In this document: positions 59,412 through 64,000 of the stretch, piece after piece
Layout: each line of letters starts with the position of its first letter
Position numbering within the stretch: the first letter of the stretch is position 1
Assembly (NCBI GenBank): GCA_965220345.1
Contig: OZ244822.1
Span: 682,001-746,000, forward strand
Length of the DNA: 64,000 nucleotides
Reading direction: 5' to 3'
Source: Aldehydirespirator sp965220345
GTDB lineage: Bacteria; Actinomycetota; Acidimicrobiia; Acidimicrobiales; Aldehydirespiratoraceae
The notes under the pieces: generated by a model
The model's input: the letters and a program-made list of their open reading frames with translations, nothing else
What the model was told of the DNA's origin: nothing
Databases searched by the model: none
Made by a program: the position numbers and the translations under genes

Positions 59412-60365
59412 TTAATTCTGCGAAACTTTGCTCCATAGTCCGACTTCCATAGATTCCTTGATTTCGGTCAGGTAAGGGAACGATTCGATCTGAGTTACTT
59501 GTGGTAAATCGCGCAGAGCATCAAGCGTTTCAGCAAGATCGCGAAGGTCACGATAGCAAACCTCTACTACAATATCGAAAGCGCCAAGAACAGAGGCAAC
59601 CAAAGCGGCTGGCTTTTGCTGGACAATGTGTTGTGCAATCATTTCGACTGGACCTTCGACACTTATTCCTACGGCCGCATAACCCGCCAGTCCAAGCAGC
59701 CTTGGAGCAACCATCACTTGAATGGTCAAGGCTCCTGTCTCTTGGAGGTGCCGCACTCGTTGGCGGGCCGTGCCCGGCGATACATACACCTGTCGTGCGA
59801 TGTCAGCATAGGTAGCGCGTCCATCAACTACAAGGATCTTGATGATGCCCATGTCAATATCATCGACATGATACGATGGACAAATATTATTTTTCACAGC
59901 ACCGCTGTGGAATGTTGACCAGTCATGTTTATAGTACGACTCCACTATCGCTAACCGCATACTGGCTGATTTCAGCTCAAGGCGTGAATCTCCCATGACT
60001 CGTTTCAGATGGTGCGTGTCGCTACAGCGAAGTTCTGCGAACACTCCAGCGCTGCCACCCACGACCACAACAAAGGCCGTCTCAAGGTGTCCACTCAACA
60101 GCTCCGCCGCCTGCAGAGCGCTTCCACCAACTCCAACGAGCACGAACGCAAACACACCGCAACCCAATATTGCTGGGTTGATTCGACCCACTATCTTTAT
60201 GCCATTGGACTCCCTTAGCCGACGTACCTTCGCTTGAGCAGCGGCATCCGAGATTCCGACGCGACGAGCAAGATCTGAGTAGCTGCACCGAGGGCTTTCC
60301 ACAAGGGCGCTAATGACTGCAAGGTCAACGTCGTCGCCAGTAATTCTGTCGGTCAAGGCATTCAT
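59412..60365 (-). CDS. Lrp/AsnC-family regulator, double-length
   Basis: A 317-residue regulator with two AsnC-type helix-turn-helices: DVDLAVISALVESPRCSYSD with VGISDAAAQAKVRRL, and DIDMGIIKILVVDGRATYAD with VYVSPGTARQRVRHL. Each is followed by a ligand-binding RAM-like segment. Such fused two-unit Lrp proteins are common in actinobacteria. It probably responds to an amino acid; targets are unknown. Confidence 0.88.
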   Translation of the reverse strand: MNALTDRITGDDVDLAVISALVESPRCSYSDLARRVGISDAAAQAKVRRLRESNGIKIVGRINPAILGCGVFAFVLVGVGGSALQAAELLSGHLETAFVVVVGGSAGVFAELRCSDTHHLKRVMGDSRLELKSASMRLAIVESYYKHDWSTFHSGAVKNNICPSYHVDDIDMGIIKILVVDGRATYADIARQVYVSPGTARQRVRHLQETGALTIQVMVAPRLLGLAGYAAVGISVEGPVEMIAQHIVQQKPAALVASVLGAFDIVVEVCYRDLRDLAETLDALRDLPQVTQIESFPYLTEIKESMEVGLWSKVSQN

Positions 60366-60650
60366 CTTAGCAAACGCAACTCAGGGTTACCAAGACGACC
60401 CACTCATCGGCAACAGCAACGAAGGAGGCGAGTCTGAAAATAATAAGGATTCCGTGCTTGAAGTCGCAATAAAGAGAGGAATTATCGATTCGAGTATATC
60501 AAGAGCAAGCAAATCTTCTTTTATCGAGTTCAGTGCAACCGAATCATCAGCCACACAGACGGCGAAACCTCAATCGAGTGTTGAAAACCAATCTGCTGTG
60601 TGCTTTACTTCAAGTGCATACCTCAACCAGATCAGCGACTGGAGCAATCG

Positions 60651-61247
60651 ATGATCACATCACATAATCAATTTAGTTCTGGATATCGACTCAACTCGAT
60701 CAGAATAATTGTTACCATAGCGGTGATATGCGCGGTCTTGACTGCGACAATTATTGCCACAGCCGAGACCACAGCAGCAGCCAACCCATCTAGTTCAACG
60801 TTGCTCCGAGCCGATGCTAGTGGATTGCACCAGGCTGTTAACAATCGACGTGCTACTGTTGCTGCCGCATGCAGTCTCGCTGCCACATTCTATGTCAAGT
60901 CCAGAACACCCGTACTTGAAGGGTCATCAGTAAAAACTCCGGGTTCAGTAACCCAAGTGCCAAATTGGTACTGCTTAGTAGAGCAGATATGGGTAACTGG
61001 ACAAACGAAAGTCTGCGGATTTTGGGGCTGTGATTGGCATACTAAGGCCACCAACTCACACAGTGGTCGAACCGCAAGCTGGTCTGCGACTGCAACTCAG
61101 AACTGTCGCAGTGGCACTCATCGCTATCGCACTCGTTCTGGAATTTCATATCGACATGTATCAGGATTAGTAGGAATCATACCAACCAACACTATAGAGC
61201 ACAAATGGGTTGAGAGCACAGTCCAACCGGAATTTACCTGCACATGA
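60651..61247 (+). CDS. Secreted Cys/Trp-containing hypothetical protein
   Basis: A 198-residue exported protein. A hydrophobic signal sequence (IIVTIAVICAVLTATIIATA) is followed by a mature part with about six cysteines and the unusual segment VCGFWGCDWHTKATNSHSGR. No domain recognised. The ATG at 60651 fits the signal peptide. The region is AT-rich relative to the preceding genes, and the gene heads a run of exported proteins. Confidence 0.6.
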   Translation: MITSHNQFSSGYRLNSIRIIVTIAVICAVLTATIIATAETTAAANPSSSTLLRADASGLHQAVNNRRATVAAACSLAATFYVKSRTPVLEGSSVKTPGSVTQVPNWYCLVEQIWVTGQTKVCGFWGCDWHTKATNSHSGRTASWSATATQNCRSGTHRYRTRSGISYRHVSGLVGIIPTNTIEHKWVESTVQPEFTCT

Positions 61248-61303
61248 TCACAAGACTGAGTCTCCCTATACGTTATAATAGTTCGCCTCTGAAAGGATAA
61301 CTT

Positions 61304-62023
61304 ATGACTCCACAAAAATTATCTAACACATACATTCATGGCAGAGTTAGGCTATTGAAGCGATTGGGAGTTAGTATTACATTTTTGATCGTAATGTCGG
61401 TATGGATTGCGACAAATGTCGCCTCGCAAGAGGGTGTCCATATCAGCGATGAGTATCTTAACTCTCATGAACTAGATCCCATAGTCGTTGCTCTCGGAGC
61501 AACAACATCCGCCACCGCAAATACCATCTACCGATTGCACTCCGCAGCCGAAGACGAACTCGCGTCTACTGCAGAAAGCCATCTCTCAAGTAGTCACAAT
61601 CTCATCACCAGCGCTGAGCTAGCTGAGAATAAGACTGATAATACTCGCACAGCAACGCTCACTAAAGCGAAGAACGTTGTCACAACTCGCCGCGCACTCG
61701 AGTCGGCAGTAGAAACTCTGTATGCAGAGTTGAGCAAAACCCCCCAGGCTCAAGAGATTGCACGTCAATGGCAAAAATGCATGGCGCGTTTAGGCTTCAC
61801 CTATAGCGACCCCACGCAAATTGAAGAGGATTTGATGCATCTTCAGTCTGGCCGCCAGAATGGCGCTATTGATGAGATTCTAACAGCACGAGACAGATGT
61901 TTGAAAGCCGTCGACAGTGCCACGGATCAGCTAGTTCTTCAGCAGATCCCAAACTGGACGCAACAGAATTCTACTCAACTATCAGCCTACCGCGATGCCC
62001 TAGATGTATATGCAAAAAAGTAG
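61304..62023 (+). CDS. Exported helical hypothetical protein
   Basis: A 239-residue protein with an N-terminal signal/anchor (VSITFLIVMSVWIATNVASQ), a predicted long helical region (about 80-150, rich in Ala/Glu/Thr) and the segment IARQWQKCMARLGFTYSDP. The W-x2-CM-x2-G pattern recurs in actinobacterial exported proteins of unknown function. AAAGGAT precedes the ATG. The next gene overlaps its end by 20 bp, indicating an operon. Confidence 0.65.
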   Translation: MTPQKLSNTYIHGRVRLLKRLGVSITFLIVMSVWIATNVASQEGVHISDEYLNSHELDPIVVALGATTSATANTIYRLHSAAEDELASTAESHLSSSHNLITSAELAENKTDNTRTATLTKAKNVVTTRRALESAVETLYAELSKTPQAQEIARQWQKCMARLGFTYSDPTQIEEDLMHLQSGRQNGAIDEILTARDRCLKAVDSATDQLVLQQIPNWTQQNSTQLSAYRDALDVYAKK

Positions 62024-62504
62024 CTCACAGCTTTGGGTATCTCGGTTCATAGTAGGGTGCCTGGCAGTGTCAGTGCTGACTGGATGCTCCAGATCAGAGA
62101 CCATATGTGAAATTTCAGCCAACTCTACTGACACACCCATTGAGATTAGGCGAAAGGGATCACACGCAGTCGAACTGGTAGAACAAACCAGCTATGGCAA
62201 TCGAACTATTTATGCAACGACAGATCAGAAGAGATCAACATACTTTGGCGCTGGAATCAACGACAACGAGGCTATATTTGGATGGTTTGATCCCAATAAT
62301 CCAGAAACGATGCAATATCCTGAATGGCTTCACGCCTCTGATCGAGAGCCGATAGAGCCTACACTGTGCTTAGATGGGCGGCAAGTTTTCTCGGTGATTG
62401 TCGCCAATAATAGCGTGATATTAGTACAACAATCAGGAGAAACTGTTCTGGAGATGCCCCCGGTGGGCGGCATCATGGGGCACATCTCAATGATTGATGA
62501 ATAG
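62004..62504 (+). CDS. Lipoprotein of unknown function
   Basis: A 166-residue predicted lipoprotein: signal peptide ending VLTGC, then a beta-rich body with no recognised domain (FGWFDPNNPETMQYPEWL, LCLDGRQVFSVIV). It is translationally coupled to the upstream exported helical protein. An ATG two codons downstream is an alternative start. Confidence 0.65.
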   Translation: MYMQKSSSQLWVSRFIVGCLAVSVLTGCSRSETICEISANSTDTPIEIRRKGSHAVELVEQTSYGNRTIYATTDQKRSTYFGAGINDNEAIFGWFDPNNPETMQYPEWLHASDREPIEPTLCLDGRQVFSVIVANNSVILVQQSGETVLEMPPVGGIMGHISMIDE

Positions 62505-62625
62505 CCAACACGCAACTCAAGGAAGCCACTTGGAGTTCGTCAACAGCTACCTAACCTTGACAGCAGTGAATTACTGGGCACATGTTGCGAACTGGCGCTA
62601 CAAGACTACTGTACCACTAGATACC

Positions 62626-63351
62626 TTATTCTTCATTTATTTGAATTGTGTTGTCTACTTTCTGTAGGAGAGATTCAATGTCGATGCTGGCAGATGAGTT
62701 TGATCCAAGATCGTCCACTCTGCCGACCACAGAAGTAAGCCTGTCATCACTCGGAATATCTGCCCACTCGCGGTGACTTGATATTGTGTCCCTGAGGTAA
62801 TCAGAGTCATTCGACAGCGCAAACCCAGACTCTCCGTCCTCGCTGATAAAGATGATTGCAACCGTTCCAGCTAGCACATCTGTCGCGCAGTAGAAGCCGC
62901 GAATGGTCCCAATCTCAGCTGCCACGTCAACTGGCAACTGATCGGCTAATCCACGATCACGCAGCAACGATCCCATTCCGTTGCCTGCGATGCGTGAGAG
63001 ACCACCGCATAATGATGGCTCAGTGTCCGCCAACAACTGCGCTTTAAGCTCCTCGTCTAGCTGATCCGACTGATCAGCTTCATCGGATGAGTCCAGCGAT
63101 GGTGATGCGTCCTCAATGGTCTGACCTACTTGCCCAATAGCTCCAGTACTAGGGCCAGCACCACCGTCTTCAGCTTGGACACTAATCCAGATAGACGCAA
63201 TCCCAACTGCCAAGACGGCGAGGCACAGCATCATGATCAGTTGTGGGAACCTTCCCACGGCCTTCATTCTCTGCCACATAGCTTTGCACCTTCCAGTTGT
63301 GATGGATCCCAATGAGTGATCTAGGCGCATCATAACCTGCCTCAAGACCAC
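62626..63351 (-). CDS. Membrane-anchored hypothetical protein
   Basis: Up to 241 residues with one transmembrane segment (LIMMLCLAVLAVGIASIWIS), a Ser/Asp-rich linker and an extracytoplasmic domain with two cysteines (PSLCGGLSR and GFYCATD). The start is uncertain; the ATGs at 63279 or 63267 give a shorter cytoplasmic tail. No family recognised. It is convergent with the lipoprotein gene. Confidence 0.6.
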   Translation of the reverse strand: MVLRQVMMRLDHSLGSITTGRCKAMWQRMKAVGRFPQLIMMLCLAVLAVGIASIWISVQAEDGGAGPSTGAIGQVGQTIEDASPSLDSSDEADQSDQLDEELKAQLLADTEPSLCGGLSRIAGNGMGSLLRDRGLADQLPVDVAAEIGTIRGFYCATDVLAGTVAIIFISEDGESGFALSNDSDYLRDTISSHREWADIPSDDRLTSVVGRVDDLGSNSSASIDIESLLQKVDNTIQINEE

Positions 63352-63682
63352 CCTGCAAATGCCTACTGCTCGTCATGGCCTCTCCAAACAATCCAAATCT
63401 GTATTCCGGGAGACATTTTTAAGTAAATCCTCAACCGCTAGGAACAAGCGGCAGCGAAACCATCGAATAACTGCCAACTAGCCTTGCGAAAGATTATTTT
63501 TTGAATCCGCTTACGTGTCTCTCCACATTCGAGGTGGATTTAGGCGGTTGCACAGCATCCATATGGTCTTGCCTGTGTATAGAACTGCACTCGTTCAGTG
63601 GCTGGTGAAACAGCGACTAATGCCAGCGTATTTGCATAGGTACTGATCTCGCGACGATGCGCAGATTTGCTGCAGGTAACAC
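63352..63682. other. Non-coding stretch before the terminal IS element
   Basis: About 330 bp in which I see no supported gene, RNA or repeat. The minus-strand open frame at 63540-63836 crosses the end of the insertion element and shows no homology signs. Confidence 0.4.
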
Positions 63683-64000
63683 GGCGGACTCCACCGGTGG
63701 TTGCGAATGATCGGCCATGATGGTCGGTCACACCACAAGCAACCATCCGGTGGAGGTTCTTATTATGGCGGCAAGGCTGAGTTTTGACGAACGCGCTCGG
63801 ATTGAAGCGTTGCTGACGGTGGGGGTTGGTGCTCAACAGATCGCACAGCAGCTGGGTCGGGCTGTTTCAACGATTTATCGAGAACTGAAACGCAACCATT
63901 ACGATAACGGTGGTTATAACGCGTTAGTGGCGCAGCATCTCACGGATCAGAGCGCACAGCGACCCAAGCAACCCAAACTCGCTGCTGATCGTGAACTAGC
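63683..64000 (+). mobile_element. IS30-family insertion sequence, left end (cut by window)
   Basis: Begins with the terminal repeat GGCGGACTCCACCGGTGGTT, matching the element at 11365-12430 in reverse orientation, and continues with a related but clearly diverged leader and transposase. It is therefore a second, non-identical member of the same group. Confidence 0.88.
63765..64000 (+). CDS. IS30-family transposase, N-terminal part
   Basis: The first 78 codons of a transposase (MAARLSFDERARIEALLTVG, then IAQQLGRAVSTIYREL) with the IS30-type DNA-binding domain; the frame is open to the window edge. GGAGG lies 12 bases before the ATG. It is similar to the broken copy at 12348 but differs at many residues, so it may be the intact form. 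Confidence 0.88.
   Translation, partial: MAARLSFDERARIEALLTVGVGAQQIAQQLGRAVSTIYRELKRNHYDNGGYNALVAQHLTDQSAQRPKQPKLAADREL

Noticed and set aside
60313..60654. Possible 113-residue plus-strand protein before the secreted cluster
   Set aside because: It overlaps the start of the Lrp gene on the other strand, is low-complexity Ser/Ala/Thr-rich and has no ribosome site or family resemblance.

Overview
The window looks like about 64 kb of a high-GC actinobacterial chromosome. The best inference is the class Acidimicrobiia or a close marine relative. This is argued from gene content only: mycothiol glycosyltransferase MshA next to a YbjN-domain protein, a PASTA-domain Ser/Thr kinase next to trpG/pabA, an EF-G2-type GTPase, an EtfD-like Fe-S membrane reductase, a P450 and P450-type ferredoxin, and several probable leaderless promoters (TAnnnT directly before the start codon). 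No 16S rRNA is present, so the taxonomy is not proven.

Layout. 0.5-5.2 kb: GcvT-like folate protein, 3Fe-4S ferredoxin, EF-G2, tRNA-Arg, an unknown gene, tRNA-Ser. 5.3-16 kb: an accessory region of secreted proteins. A module of secreted trypsin-like protease, lipoprotein and pectinacetylesterase-like lipoprotein has been tandemly copied about three times and partly decayed. IS30-type sequences interrupt it, each protease start is preceded by the same repeated operator-like sites, and a LuxR-type regulator stands divergently at one end. 16-23.7 kb: tRNA-Ser, prephenate dehydratase, metallo-beta-lactamase-fold hydrolase, tRNA-Leu, PASTA kinase, trpG/pabA and the EtfD-like reductase. 23.9-25.8 kb: two unassigned genes, one of them an AT-rich predicted proteasome-like Ntn-hydrolase. 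26.2-29.2 kb: a likely operon of a haem-oxygenase-fold diiron protein, a [2Fe-2S] ferredoxin lacking one canonical cysteine, a Rieske protein, a small alpha/beta-barrel protein and a DoxX protein. 29.3-32.6 kb: msrA, acs and a HAD phosphatase.

32.7-35.7 kb: a small defence/addiction island with higBA, a DNA methyltransferase whose partner nuclease gene carries two frameshifts, and a DUF4160/DUF2442 pair. 36-42.9 kb: a LacI regulator carrying a 15-bp in-frame repeat, an esterase, and a complete BMP-type nucleoside ABC importer. 43-54.4 kb: housekeeping genes (moaD, mshA, ybjN-like, dehydrogenase-like, P450, prfC, polyprenyl synthase, xseB, xseA) ending in one open frame that joins nicotinate phosphoribosyltransferase to nicotinamidase, two consecutive NAD-salvage steps. 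54.5-60.4 kb: peroxiredoxin, tRNA-Ser, tadA, a class IV aminotransferase, a DM13 membrane protein, a MidA-like methyltransferase and a double-HTH Lrp regulator. 60.6-63.4 kb: four unassigned exported proteins. The window ends inside a second IS30-type element.

Two themes recur. Short in-frame or start-codon tandem duplications (9-22 bp, and one of 62 bp) are frequent. The accessory stretches (about 6.8-15.2, 24.5-25.8 and 60.6-62.6 kb) are visibly more AT-rich than the housekeeping blocks.
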